A stretch of DNA of 58,107 nt from positions 1-58,107 of the forward strand of contig JANQFA010000055.1 in NCBI GenBank assembly GCA_028278065.1, in the 5' to 3' direction. Origin of the DNA: Myxococcota bacterium. Lineage in GTDB: Bacteria > Myxococcota_A > UBA9160 > JAFDET01. The notes beneath the pieces are model-generated. The model was not told the origin of the DNA and did not search any database. It saw nothing but the letters and a program-made list of their open reading frames with translations. Numbering within the stretch: the stretch's first letter is position 1; every line of letters begins with the position of its first letter. Made by a program: the position numbers and the translations under genes. Shown piece after piece: positions 27,536-36,029 of this stretch.

Positions 27536-29011
27536 ATGCGGATGCGTGTGGATCGCCACTCCGACAGCCCGGTCAACCGGCAGATCGCCGATCAGATCCG
27601 AGACGCGGTGGCCGCCGGGCGGCTGGCCGGCGGCGACCGCCTGCCGACCATCCGCGGACTGGCCGCGGAGCTCGGCGTGAACCGCGACACGGTCGCCGCC
27701 GCCTACGAGCGACTGGCGGCGGAGGGCGTCGTGGAGTCCACCGTGGGACGCGGGACCTTCGTGGCAGGCGCGGGCCACCCGGTCGCCGCGGCGAGCGCGG
27801 CGCCCCAGCTCTCACCGCTGGTGGAGCGGCTCCTCGACTTCGAGCGCACGCGGCCAGGCTACGCGGACGCGGGCGACTGCGTCGCCATGCACGCGCTGAT
27901 CCCCGAGCCGGCGCTCTACCCCGTGGACGCCTTCCGGCGCGCCCTGAACCGCGCCCTCTCGGACGGGGGCGCCGAGCTGCTCCTCTACGGCGGTCCCCAG
28001 GGCCATGGGGGTCTGCGCGACGCGCTGGCCGCCCACCTCGACGAGGCGGGGGTCCCGGCACGGACCGACGAGCTGGTCCTCTGCCACGGCGCGAGCCAGG
28101 GCATCTCCCTCGCGGTGCGTCTCTTCGCCGCCGCGGGTGACGCCGTCGCGGTGGAAGAGCCGACCTACAGCAACGTGCTCGCCACGCTCCACTCGCTCGG
28201 CGTGCGCCCGGTGGCGGTGCCCATGACACACGCCGGACCGGACCTCGACGCCCTCGAGCGCGTGCTGGCGCGCCCGGACGTCAAGGCCTTCTACACCATC
28301 CCCACCTTCCACAACCCGATGGGCATCTCGACCGACGTGGACCACCGGCGAGCGCTCCTGCAGGCGGCGGAGCGGGCGGGAAAGCCCGTGATCGAGGACG
28401 CCTTCGAGATGGACCTGGGCTTCGCGGGGGCGCCGGCGCCATCCCTGGCCACGCTGGACCGCGCCGGCTGGGTCGTGCAGCTCTTCTCGTTCTCCAAGTC
28501 GCTCTTTCCGGGCACACGGGTCGGATCGCTCCTGGCACGCGGGGCCAACGTCGAAGCCCTCCTCGCGCTGAAGCGCGCCTCCGACCTCTCCGATGCCATG
28601 CCCCTCCAGGCCGCGCTGGCGGACTTCGTCACGAGCGGCGCGTACCGGCGCCACCTGGGCGGACTGCGGCGCATCCTCGCCGCACGCCGCGACGCGCTCC
28701 TGGCCGCCCTGGAGAAGCACATGCCGGAGGGCGCGCGCTGGACCGAGCCCCGCGGCGGCTACCAGGTCTGGCTCGAGCTGCCCGGCGGAATCGACACCGC
28801 GGCGCTCCTGCCCGAGGCAGCCCGCGCGGGGCTGCTCTTCGCACCCGGCTATCAGTTCAACGTGGACGGCCGGCCGTCGAACGCCATGCGCCTCACCATC
28901 GCCATGGCCGACGAGGCCGAGATCGCGCGCGGCGTCGCCACCCTCGGCGCGCTCGTGCGCCGCACGCCGGAGTCCTCGCCGCGACCCAGCGCCGCGGCGG
29001 TACACGTCTAG
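27536..29011 (+). CDS. MocR/PdxR-like transcriptional regulator (GntR HTH plus aminotransferase domain)
   Basis: 491 residues. Seen: GntR-type winged helix (about residues 8-75) with [40 protein letters not shown] and [11 protein letters not shown]; a fold-type I aminotransferase domain from about 95 with [12 protein letters not shown] and the PLP-lysine motif [14 protein letters not shown] (Lys near 322). This is the MocR architecture. PdxR members bind PLP and activate pdxST; 26 bp downstream here is pdxS, so a PdxR role is the best guess. PdxR is usually divergent from pdxST, whereas here it is co-directional. The ATG at 27536 is chosen because it follows the promoter exactly and there is no ribosome-binding site. 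Confidence 0.87.
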   Translation: MRMRVDRHSDSPVNRQIADQIRDAVAAGRLAGGDRLPTIRGLAAELGVNRDTVAAAYERLAAEGVVESTVGRGTFVAGAGHPVAAASAAPQLSPLVERLLDFERTRPGYADAGDCVAMHALIPEPALYPVDAFRRALNRALSDGGAELLLYGGPQGHGGLRDALAAHLDEAGVPARTDELVLCHGASQGISLAVRLFAAAGDAVAVEEPTYSNVLATLHSLGVRPVAVPMTHAGPDLDALERVLARPDVKAFYTIPTFHNPMGISTDVDHRRALLQAAERAGKPVIEDAFEMDLGFAGAPAPSLATLDRAGWVVQLFSFSKSLFPGTRVGSLLARGANVEALLALKRASDLSDAMPLQAALADFVTSGAYRRHLGGLRRILAARRDALLAALEKHMPEGARWTEPRGGYQVWLELPGGIDTAALLPEAARAGLLFAPGYQFNVDGRPSNAMRLTIAMADEAEIARGVATLGALVRRTPESSPRPSAAAVHV

Positions 29012-29037
29012 AAACCGAACCTTCGGAGGGAACGAAG

Positions 29038-29949
29038 ATGAGCGACGGAAGCAGCGGACAGGCCCGGACCACGGCCGAGGCCTTCGAGATCAAGGTCGGC
29101 CTGGCGGAGATGCTGAAGGGTGGCGTCATCATGGACGTCACCACCCCGGAGCAGGCCAAGATCGCCGAGGACGCCGGCGCGGCGGCCGTGATGGCCCTCG
29201 AGCGCGTGCCCGCCGACATTCGCCGCGACGGCGGCGTCGCGCGGATGAGCGCCGTGTCGGTGATCGAGGCGATCCAGAAGACGGTGTCGATCCCGGTGAT
29301 GGCCAAGGTGCGCATCGGCCATGTGGTCGAGGCGCGCCTGCTCGAGGCGCTGGGTGTGGACTTCATCGACGAGAGCGAGGTCCTCACCCCCGCCGATGAC
29401 GAGAACCACGTCTGGAAGCACGACTTCCGCTCCCCGTTCGTCTGCGGCGCGCGCAACCTGGGCGAGGCGCTGCGGCGCATCGCCGAGGGTGCAGCCATGA
29501 TCCGCACCAAGGGCGAGGCGGGCAGCGGCAACATCGTCGAGGCGGTTCGCCACCTGCGCTCGGTCTGCGGCGAGATGCGCGCCGTGCAGGCGATGCGCGA
29601 GGAGGAGCTGATGGCCAAGGCCAAGGAGCTCCAGGCCCCCATCGAGCTGGTCCGCCACGTGCACGAGCACGGCAAGCTGCCGGTCCCGAACTTCGCCGCG
29701 GGCGGCGTGGCCACCCCGGCCGACGCGGCGCTCTGTCGCGAGCTGGGCGCCGAGGCGGTCTTCGTGGGCTCCGGCATCTTCAAGAGCGACGACCCGGAGA
29801 ACCGGGCTCGCGCCATCGTGCGCGCCAACACCCACTGGGATGACCCGGCCGAGATCCTCGCCGCCTCTCGCGGTCTCGCCAGGCCGATGGAGGGCATCGA
29901 GATGGGGACGCTCGAAGAGAGGGACAAGCTGGCGAACCGCGGCTGGTAG
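29038..29949 (+). CDS. pdxS: Pyridoxal 5'-phosphate synthase, lyase subunit PdxS
   Basis: 303 residues, with GGAGGG upstream of the ATG. PdxS forms PLP from ribose-5-phosphate, glyceraldehyde-3-phosphate and ammonia supplied by PdxT, as a dodecamer decorated with PdxT. Seen: [20 protein letters not shown], catalytic lysines in [10 protein letters not shown] and [11 protein letters not shown], and [15 protein letters not shown]. Very conserved throughout. It follows the PdxR-like gene by 26 bp and precedes pdxT by 18 bp. Confidence 0.97.
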   Translation: MSDGSSGQARTTAEAFEIKVGLAEMLKGGVIMDVTTPEQAKIAEDAGAAAVMALERVPADIRRDGGVARMSAVSVIEAIQKTVSIPVMAKVRIGHVVEARLLEALGVDFIDESEVLTPADDENHVWKHDFRSPFVCGARNLGEALRRIAEGAAMIRTKGEAGSGNIVEAVRHLRSVCGEMRAVQAMREEELMAKAKELQAPIELVRHVHEHGKLPVPNFAAGGVATPADAALCRELGAEAVFVGSGIFKSDDPENRARAIVRANTHWDDPAEILAASRGLARPMEGIEMGTLEERDKLANRGW

Positions 29950-29967
29950 GCGGGGCCGGAGGCGAAC

Positions 29968-30561
29968 GTGACGAGGATCGGGATCCTGGCGATCCAGGGC
30001 GACATCGAGGCCCACGCCGCGGCCAGCGAGCGGGTCGGGGGCTGCACCGTCCGCGTGCTTCGCGAGAAGGACCTGGACGGCATCGACGCCCTCATCCTGC
30101 CCGGCGGCGAGAGCACCACCATCGCCAAGGGGCTGGCGCGGCTGGGGCTGTACGAGCCCCTGCGCCAGTTCGCGGCGACGGGGCGACCGCTGCTGGGGAC
30201 CTGCGCGGGCGCGATCCTGCTGTCGCGCGAGGTCGAGAACCACCCGGTCGAGACCCTGGGGCTCCTGGACGCCGTCGCGGCGCGCAACGCCTACGGCACC
30301 CAGGTGGACTCCTTCGCGGCCCTCTCCGACGCCGGATCGGAGGCCCCGTTTCGCGACCTGCGCTGCACCTTCATCCGCGCTCCCCAGCTCCGCGACCTCG
30401 GGCCGGACGTGCAGGTGCTGGCCCGGGTGGAGGGGCGCCCGGTCCTGGTACGCCAGCGCCGCGTGCTGGCAGCCACCTTCCATCCGGAGCTCGGCGAGGG
30501 GCCGTCCCCGGTCCACCGCCTCCTCCTCGCCCTGGCGGACGAGGCCGCGGGGCCCGCATAG
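29968..30561 (+). CDS. pdxT: Pyridoxal 5'-phosphate synthase, glutaminase subunit PdxT
   Basis: 197 residues, GTG start after GGAGG. It hydrolyses glutamine and channels ammonia to PdxS. Seen: IGILAIQGDIEAH, LPGGESTTIAKGL, nucleophile Cys in LLGTCAGAILLS, and the His-Glu pair in TFHPELG. A complete class I (triad) glutaminase. Pairs with pdxS. Confidence 0.96.
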   Translation: MTRIGILAIQGDIEAHAAASERVGGCTVRVLREKDLDGIDALILPGGESTTIAKGLARLGLYEPLRQFAATGRPLLGTCAGAILLSREVENHPVETLGLLDAVAARNAYGTQVDSFAALSDAGSEAPFRDLRCTFIRAPQLRDLGPDVQVLARVEGRPVLVRQRRVLAATFHPELGEGPSPVHRLLLALADEAAGPA

Positions 30562-30596
30562 CGCCGCGGGCGCGGATTCGGTACCTACAGGCCTTC

Positions 30597-30674
30597 CCTC
30601 GGTCCCAGCCGAGGCCCGTCCCCGGACCCGCCGGGGGGCCGAAGCCGCTGGGGCCCGCCTCCGCCGGCCGGAGG
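30597..30674 (+). promoter_or_regulatory. Structured leader of rpsF-rpsR-rplI
   Basis: The 132-bp gap before rpsF holds three hairpins: CCTCGG/CCGAGG (30597-30614), CCCCGG/CCGGGG (30620-30636) and CCTCCG/CGGAGG (30658-30674). The first lies just after a possible -10 (TACCTA at 30582). The last ends 10 bases before the real Shine-Dalgarno GAGGAGG (30683). S6:S18 autoregulate their operon through a leader RNA in many bacteria, so this is a candidate; I cannot confirm that motif's consensus here. Confidence 0.4.
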
Positions 30675-30693
30675 TCGTCCACGAGGAGGCTCC

Positions 30694-31263
30694 ATGCGGG
30701 AGTTCGAGACCACCTTCATCGTACAGCCCGAGATCTCCGACGAGGCGTGCAGCGATCTGTGCACCAAGCTCGACGGGATCCTCGAGAAGAGCGGCTCCAG
30801 GCGCGTCATGCTCGACGACTGGGGCAAGCGCAAGCTGGCGTACGAGATCCAGAAGTTCCAGAAGGGCCACTACTTCGTGCTCTACTACCTCGACGAGGGC
30901 GGGGTGGTCCCCGAGCTGGAGCGAAGCCTGCGACTCGAGGAGTCGGTGCTGCGCTTCCTCACGGTGCGCGCCAAGGACCGCGTCGCCGACGTCGAGGCCC
31001 GGGTGGCCGAGGGCGCCGAGCTGGAGCGCATCCAGAAGGAGAAGGCGGCCGAGCGCGCCGAACGCGAGGCCGAGGCGGAGCGTCAGGCCGAGGCGGAGGC
31101 CCGGCGCCGGGCCGAGGAGGCGGCAGCCGCCGGCGAAGCGAGCGCCGCCGACGAGACCGACGCGGACACCGGCGAGAGCGACGCGGACGCCGACGACGTC
31201 CCCGTGGCCGACGCGGAAGGCGCGGAGCCCGCAGACCAGGCCTCCGACGAGGAGAAGGAGTAG
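30694..31263 (+). CDS. rpsF: 30S ribosomal protein S6 with long acidic C-terminal tail
   Basis: 189 residues against a usual 95-135. S6 binds the 16S rRNA platform as a heterodimer with S18. Seen: S6 core in residues 1-95 (REFETTFIVQPEISDEACSD, GKRKLAYEIQKFQKGHYFVLYYL, VLRFLTVRAKD). From about 100 onward is a predicted charged helix (ELERIQKEKAAERAEREAEAE split here) and then a strongly acidic stretch with DETDADTGESDADADD. GAGGAGG lies 7 bases before the ATG. rpsR follows 3 bp after the stop. Confidence 0.95.
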   Translation: MREFETTFIVQPEISDEACSDLCTKLDGILEKSGSRRVMLDDWGKRKLAYEIQKFQKGHYFVLYYLDEGGVVPELERSLRLEESVLRFLTVRAKDRVADVEARVAEGAELERIQKEKAAERAEREAEAERQAEAEARRRAEEAAAAGEASAADETDADTGESDADADDVPVADAEGAEPADQASDEEKE

Positions 31264-31266
31264 GCC

Positions 31267-31872
31267 ATGAGCAGCGATACGCCCGACGCCCCCGCTCCCG
31301 AGAAGAGCGACGACGATCTGAACATCCCCAGCGCCCCGCGCGCCCACCGCGAGGGCGGCGGCCCGGGCGGACGGCCCCCCGGCGGCCCGGGGGGCTCCGG
31401 TGGTCCGGGCGGCCCCGGCGGCTTCGATGGTCCGCGCGGCCCGCGCGAGGGCGGCGGCTTCGATGGTCCGCGCGGCCCGCGCGAGGGCGGCGGCTTCGAC
31501 GGTCCGCGCGGTCCGCGCGAGGGCGGCGGCTTCGATCGCGGCGACCGCGGCGGTCGGGGCGGTCCCCGTGGGCGCCGCGAAGACCGGCCCATGACCGTGA
31601 AGGGCCGCCTGCGCGCCAAGGCGCGCAAGAAGGCCCGCAAGCAGAAGAAGCAGCTCTTCCAGCGGCGCAAGGTCTCCCGCTTCAGCCAGGAGACCCAGGT
31701 CGAGATCGACTACAAGGACGCCAAGATGCTGCGCAGCTTCCTGACCGAGACGGGCAAGATCATCCCGCGGCGCATCTCCGGAAACACCGCTGCGCAGCAG
31801 CGCAAGCTGGCGGTCGCCATCAAGCGCGCTCGCCACCTGGCGCTGCTGCCGTACAGCGACTCCCACCAGTGA
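31267..31872 (+). CDS. rpsR: 30S ribosomal protein S18 with Gly/Arg-rich N-terminal extension
   Basis: 201 residues; a normal S18 is about 75-95. The core is at residues 109-201: [47 protein letters not shown] (first motif split). The first 108 residues are low complexity: an acidic start, then Gly/Pro-rich sequence with three 12-residue repeats [12 protein letters not shown] and an RGG-like block ([14 protein letters not shown]). The ATG at 31267 has GAAGGAG 6 bases upstream, while the internal ATG at 31591, which would give a 93-residue S18, has no clear ribosome-binding site, so the extension is probably translated. Confidence 0.92.
   Translation: MSSDTPDAPAPEKSDDDLNIPSAPRAHREGGGPGGRPPGGPGGSGGPGGPGGFDGPRGPREGGGFDGPRGPREGGGFDGPRGPREGGGFDRGDRGGRGGPRGRREDRPMTVKGRLRAKARKKARKQKKQLFQRRKVSRFSQETQVEIDYKDAKMLRSFLTETGKIIPRRISGNTAAQQRKLAVAIKRARHLALLPYSDSHQ
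31420..31527 (+). repeat. 36-bp tandem repeat x3 in rpsR
   Basis: Units at 31420, 31456 and 31492 each encode [12 protein letters not shown]. Units 1 and 2 are identical and unit 3 has two substitutions. A fourth partial copy (GGCTTCGAT) follows at 31528. In frame. Confidence 0.95.
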
Positions 31873-31894
31873 GCGGGGCGCGAGGAGACTTTCC

Positions 31895-32470
31895 ATGGCC
31901 CAGGTGAAGCTCATCCTGAGCGAAGACGTCCCCAAGCTGGGGCACGCCGGCGACCTGGTCTCGGTGAAGCCCGGCTACGCGCGGAACTACCTCGTCCCCC
32001 AGGGACTCGCGATCCACGCGACCGAGGGCCGCATCGCCGAGCTGGAGCACCACAAGCGCCAGATCGAGGAGAAGGTCCAGAAGGACCGCCTGCTGAAGGA
32101 GGCGGAGCGCGACCGCATCCAGGGCACGGCGGTCGAGGTGGCCGCGCAGGTCGGCGTCGAAGGCAAGCTGTTCGGCTCCGTGACCGCGATGCAGATCGCC
32201 GAGCTGCTGGCCGAGCAGGGCGTCGAGGTGGACCGGCGCCGCATCGACCTGAAGTCGCCCATCAAGGAGGTCGGGGAGCACACCGTCCCGATCCGCCTGC
32301 ACCGCGACGTGAGCGCGGAGGTCACCGTGGTGGTGAAGGCCGCCAACGCGCCCCCGCCCGCGCCCGATGCGGGCGCAGCCGACCTCGACGACGTGGTGGC
32401 CGCACGCGAGGCCGAGGAAGAAGCGCGAGCCGGGAGCGACGACGAAGGCCCGCCCCCCGACGAGGACTGA
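31895..32470 (+). CDS. rplI: 50S ribosomal protein L9
   Basis: 191 residues against about 150. L9 bridges the L1 stalk and neighbouring ribosomes. Seen: N-domain VKLILSEDVPKLGHAGDLVSVKPGYARNYLVP (conserved throughout; quoted in part as GYARNYLVPQGLA), a long connecting helix, and the C-domain KLFGSVTAMQIAELLAEQG. The last 40 residues form an extra Ala/Glu/Asp-rich tail (EEEARAGSDDEGPPPDED). AGGAGA precedes the ATG. A stem-loop follows the stop. Confidence 0.95.
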   Translation: MAQVKLILSEDVPKLGHAGDLVSVKPGYARNYLVPQGLAIHATEGRIAELEHHKRQIEEKVQKDRLLKEAERDRIQGTAVEVAAQVGVEGKLFGSVTAMQIAELLAEQGVEVDRRRIDLKSPIKEVGEHTVPIRLHRDVSAEVTVVVKAANAPPPAPDAGAADLDDVVAAREAEEEARAGSDDEGPPPDED

Positions 32471-32471
32471 T

Positions 32472-32486
32472 GCCGCTTCCAGCGGC
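32472..32486 (+). terminator. Stem-loop after rplI
   Basis: GCCGCT-TCC-AGCGGC, a 6-bp stem with a 3-base loop, starts one base after the rplI stop. No T tract. It separates the ribosomal operon from the dnaB promoter. Confidence 0.4.
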
Positions 32487-32499
32487 GCGCCCGCGCCGT

Positions 32500-32527
32500 T
32501 ACAATGAGGCGACGCCCGCTCGGGCGT
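32500..32527 (+). promoter_or_regulatory. dnaB promoter -10 and leader palindrome
   Basis: TACAAT (32500-32505) is a good -10; no clear -35. It is followed by the perfect palindrome ACGCCCG-CT-CGGGCGT (32512-32527), which would sit at the 5' end of the transcript, before the GGGGG ribosome-binding site and GTG at 32545. It might be an operator or an mRNA hairpin. Confidence 0.45.
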
Positions 32528-32544
32528 TGCTTGGGGGTCGGTGA

Positions 32545-33951
32545 GTGTCGGAGAACGTCGGTCGCGTGCCGCCCCAGGACCTGGAGGCGGAGAAGGCGGT
32601 CCTGTCGGCCATCCTTCTCGACGACGACGTCATCCACAAGGTCATCTCCGAGCTCAAGCCCTCGGACTTCTACCACCCGGCGCACCGCGAGCTGTACGAA
32701 TCCATGGTCTCGCTCAAGGACCAGGGCGAGCCGGTCGACCTGCACACCCTCTCCGATCACCTCAACGCCAGGAAGACCCTCGACCAGATCGGAGGCACGG
32801 TCTTCCTGGCGGAGGTCGCCGACTACGAAGCCACCGCGGCCAACGTGGTGAACCACGCGCGCATCGTCCGCGACAAGTCGATCAAGCGCATGGTCATCTC
32901 GACGGCGTCGGAGATCGCCGAGAGCGCGATGAACGAGGCGGACCGCGCCGACCGCCTGCTCGATGCGGCCGAGTCGCGCATCTTCGAGATCGGCCAGGCC
33001 CGCGCGCAGGTGACCTTCCGCAGCCTGCACGAAGAGATGCAGGACACCTTCGACTACGTCGAGATGCTGATGAACCGGGGCGGCGAGCTCACGGGCATGC
33101 CCACCGGCTATCGGGACCTGGACGAGATGACTGGCGGCCTGCAGCCGGGCGAGCTCATCATCGTGGCCGCGCGACCCTCGATGGGGAAGACGGCGCTGGC
33201 TCTCAACCTCGCGCGCAACGCCGCCGTGGACCACGGCAAGAAGATCGCCATCTTCTCGCTGGAGATGACGACGCGCGCGCTGGTGCTGCGGCTGCTCTCT
33301 TCGGAGGCGAAGATCGACTTCGCCGCGTTCCGCAAGGGACACATCGCCACCAACGACTACGCGCGACTCTCCCAGGCGGCAGGTCGCCTGGGCCAGGCGG
33401 ACATCTGGATCGACGACGGAGGCGCAGCCACGATCCTGGAGATCAAGGCCAAGAGCCGCCGGCTCCAGTCGGAGCGCGGGCTGGACATGGTGATGGTGGA
33501 CTATCTCCAGCTCGCCCACAGCGACGGCAGTGCCGAACGTCGCGAGCAGGAGATCAGCGAGATCAGCCGCGGCCTCAAGGCGCTGGCCAAGGAGCTGGAC
33601 ATCCCGGTGGTCGCCCTCTCCCAGCTCAACCGCGGCCCCGAGCTGCGCACCGGCGACGACAAGCGTCCCAAGCTCTCCGACCTGCGCGAGTCGGGCGCGA
33701 TCGAGCAGGACGCCGACGTCATCGGCTTCATCTACCGCCCGGCCGTCTACGACGAGAACGCGGACCCGCGGGACGCCGAGCTGATCATCCGCAAGCAGCG
33801 CAACGGTCCCACGGGCACGGTCCACCTCGACTTCGAGGGCCGCTTCGCCCGCTTCGGCGAGCGCTCGGTGCGCACCGACGATCCCCACGGCGTGCCCGAG
33901 ACCTTCGTGGGGCCGCCCCCGGGCGTCGACGACGACGACCCGATCTTCTAG
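32545..33951 (+). CDS. dnaB: Replicative DNA helicase DnaB
   Basis: 468 residues, GTG start. The hexameric 5'-3' helicase of the replication fork. Seen: N-terminal domain (PPQDLEAEKAVLSAILLDD, DFYHPAHRELYESM), RecA-like domain with TGMPTGYRDLDEMTGG, Walker A ARPSMGKTALALN, H1a/Walker B region DMVMVDYLQLAH, and LRESGAIEQDADVIGFIYR. No intein. The stop is followed at once by the GTG of the next gene, so it heads a dnaB - ldcA - hydrolase - mpl run. Confidence 0.96.
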   Translation: MSENVGRVPPQDLEAEKAVLSAILLDDDVIHKVISELKPSDFYHPAHRELYESMVSLKDQGEPVDLHTLSDHLNARKTLDQIGGTVFLAEVADYEATAANVVNHARIVRDKSIKRMVISTASEIAESAMNEADRADRLLDAAESRIFEIGQARAQVTFRSLHEEMQDTFDYVEMLMNRGGELTGMPTGYRDLDEMTGGLQPGELIIVAARPSMGKTALALNLARNAAVDHGKKIAIFSLEMTTRALVLRLLSSEAKIDFAAFRKGHIATNDYARLSQAAGRLGQADIWIDDGGAATILEIKAKSRRLQSERGLDMVMVDYLQLAHSDGSAERREQEISEISRGLKALAKELDIPVVALSQLNRGPELRTGDDKRPKLSDLRESGAIEQDADVIGFIYRPAVYDENADPRDAELIIRKQRNGPTGTVHLDFEGRFARFGERSVRTDDPHGVPETFVGPPPGVDDDDPIF

Positions 33952-34872
33952 GTGCCCCGGCTCCGCAAGCCGCGCGCGCTCCCGCAGGGCGGCACGATCG
34001 GCATCGCCGCCCCGGCCGGACCCGTCGATCCGGAGCGCCTCGCGGGGGGAGAGCGGCTGCTCCGGGAGGCCGGCTTCCGCGTCGTGCGCCGCGACGATCT
34101 GCTGGCCCGGCGCGGCTACCTGGCGGGCGACGACGCGCGCCGCGCGGAAGAGCTCGTCACCCTGTGGAACGACCCGGAGGTGGACGCGATCGTGTGCGCG
34201 CGCGGCGGATACGGCTGCCACCGGGTCGTGGCGCGCCTCGACCCCGAGCTGGCGCGCCACGCCGCGAAGCCGCTGGTCGGCTACAGCGACGTCACCACCC
34301 TCCTCCTCTGGCAGCGCCGCCGAGCCGGGCTGGTGGGCTTCCACGGACCCATGCTCGAGCGGGGCGACGGGGCGGACCCGGGTGCCCTGGCGACGCTGAT
34401 CGACACCCTGACCGGGCGCGGCACAGTGCGCCGGGTGCTCGGCGGGCGCTCCGCCGTGGGGGGCCGAGCGCGCGGCCGCCTGGCGGGAGGCTCGCTCACG
34501 CTGGTGGCAGCGAGCCTGGGCTCTCCCTGGGAGATCGACACCCGCGGCGCGGTCCTGATGGTGGAGGAGGTCGGGGAGCAGCCCTATCGGATCGACCGCA
34601 CCTTGGAGCAGCTGCGCGCCGCGGGCAAGCTGGACCGGCTGGCCGGAGTGGCGGTCGGAGCCCTCGTCGCCTGCCGCGATCCGCGCTATCCCGAGACGGA
34701 CGCGCGCGAGGTGGTGCTGGAGGCGGTGAGCGGTCTGGGCGTGCCGGTGGTGACCGACCTGTCCTTCGGGCACGTGGCGGACAACCGGGTCTGGCCCATG
34801 GGAGCACGCGCCGAGATCGACGGCGACGGCGGCGAGCTGATCGTCCTGGAACGGGGGGTTTCGCGCCGGTGA
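33952..34872 (+). CDS. ldcA: LD-carboxypeptidase (peptidase S66 family)
   Basis: 306 residues. LdcA trims the terminal D-Ala from recycled murein tetrapeptide in the cytoplasm. The catalytic triad is visible: Ser in LVGYSDVTTLL, Glu in VEEVGEQPYRIDR, His in SFGHVADNR. ARGGYGCHRV is the conserved glycine loop. The GTG start abuts the dnaB stop. It is 2 genes upstream of mpl, the ligase that reuses the tripeptide LdcA makes, which strongly supports this role. Confidence 0.93.
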   Translation: MPRLRKPRALPQGGTIGIAAPAGPVDPERLAGGERLLREAGFRVVRRDDLLARRGYLAGDDARRAEELVTLWNDPEVDAIVCARGGYGCHRVVARLDPELARHAAKPLVGYSDVTTLLLWQRRRAGLVGFHGPMLERGDGADPGALATLIDTLTGRGTVRRVLGGRSAVGGRARGRLAGGSLTLVAASLGSPWEIDTRGAVLMVEEVGEQPYRIDRTLEQLRAAGKLDRLAGVAVGALVACRDPRYPETDAREVVLEAVSGLGVPVVTDLSFGHVADNRVWPMGARAEIDGDGGELIVLERGVSRR

Positions 34873-36029
34873 GAAAGAGCGTCATCGCTCGCAAGCTGCG
34901 TCGGGTGGACACGGCCCTCGACAAGGCGATCGACAAGAACGAGACGGCGGGGGCCGTGATCCTGGCCCGGATGCCCCGCGAGGGCGAGGTGCTGGAGCAC
35001 GCCGCGGTGCGCGGACTCGCCGCGGCCCGCCCGGAGCGCCTGCCGATGCGGCGCGACACGGTCTTCGACCTGGCCTCGCTGACCAAGCCGCTGGCCACGG
35101 CCACGGCCGTCATGCTGCTGGTGAGCGAGGGCCGCGTGGACCTCGACGATCCGGTGGCCAAGCACCTCCCGCACTTCGCCGAGCGCGAGAAGGAGGCGGT
35201 CACGATCCGGCACCTCCTCAGCCACTCTTCCGGGCTCAAGCCCTGGCGACCCTTCCACGAGGTCCTCCTCGAGCGCGAGAAGAAGACGGGGCAGCGCCTG
35301 CGTGCGACGCCCGAAGCGCGCGACATGGTGATCGACCGTGTCTGCCGCTCGAAGCTCGTGCACGAGCCGGGCGCGGCGGCAGTCTACGGCGATCTCGACT
35401 TCATCGTGCTGGGTGCGCTGGTGGAGGCCGTGGCCGGCGAGCCCCTCGACCACTTCTGCACGGCGCGCATCTTCGGGCCGCTCGGCATGCGCGACACCCG
35501 ATTCCTGCACAACACCGCCACCGGAGGCCCGCTCTCCGAGGCCGAGCGACGGAGCTTTGCCGCCACCGAGAACTGCCCCTGGCGCGACCGCATCGTCTGG
35601 GGCGAGGTCCACGACCCGAATGCCTCCGTGATGGGCGGCGTGGCCGGGCACGCGGGCCTCTTCGCGCCGGCCGACGACGTGATGCGCTTCGCGCTGGCGC
35701 TCCTCGACGTCTGGCACGGACGCAGCGACGCCCTGCCCCGCGACACCCTGCGCGCCTTCAGCGAGCGACAGGCGATTCCCGACGGCAGCGACTGGGCGCT
35801 GGGCTGGGACACCCCCACCGAAGGCGCGTCGTCGTCCGGGAGCCACTTCTCGAAGCGGTCGATCGGCCACCTGGGCTTCACCGGAACCTCGCTCTGGATC
35901 GACCTCGAGCGTGAGGCGGTCGTGGTGATGCTCACCAACCGGATCCACCTGGTCGCCAAGAAGAGCCGCTTCGAGCTCCGGCCCGTCGTCCACGACCTGG
36001 TGCTCGAGGCCTTCCTGGCCGACGCGTGA
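34869..36029 (+). CDS. Serine hydrolase, beta-lactamase/class C family
   Basis: 386 residues from GTG at 34869, overlapping the ldcA stop as GTGA. Seen: SxxK nucleophile motif in FDLASLTKPLATATAV, HLLSHSSGLKPW, a YGD in the position of YxN (AAVYGDLDFIVLG), GGVAGHAGLFAPADD, and HLGFTGTSLWIDL replacing the KTG box with HLGFTG. No signal peptide in this start, so a cytoplasmic location is possible. Relatives include esterases, DD-peptidases and AmpH-like enzymes. Sandwiched between ldcA and mpl, it may act on muropeptides. Confidence 0.85.
   Translation: MRKSVIARKLRRVDTALDKAIDKNETAGAVILARMPREGEVLEHAAVRGLAAARPERLPMRRDTVFDLASLTKPLATATAVMLLVSEGRVDLDDPVAKHLPHFAEREKEAVTIRHLLSHSSGLKPWRPFHEVLLEREKKTGQRLRATPEARDMVIDRVCRSKLVHEPGAAAVYGDLDFIVLGALVEAVAGEPLDHFCTARIFGPLGMRDTRFLHNTATGGPLSEAERRSFAATENCPWRDRIVWGEVHDPNASVMGGVAGHAGLFAPADDVMRFALALLDVWHGRSDALPRDTLRAFSERQAIPDGSDWALGWDTPTEGASSSGSHFSKRSIGHLGFTGTSLWIDLEREAVVVMLTNRIHLVAKKSRFELRPVVHDLVLEAFLADA

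Noticed and set aside
31591..31872. A short S18 starting at the internal ATG
   Set aside because: No good ribosome-binding site there, whereas the upstream ATG has GGAG at proper distance. Kept only as the alternative to test.
29008..31935. A 975-residue minus-strand frame opposite pdxS-rpsR
   Set aside because: It is the complement of highly conserved pdxS, pdxT, rpsF and rpsR; its sequence is Arg/Gly/His-rich with no domain.
31987..34773. A 928-residue minus-strand frame opposite rplI-dnaB-ldcA
   Set aside because: Same codon-bias artefact; the plus strand has unmistakable dnaB and ldcA motifs.
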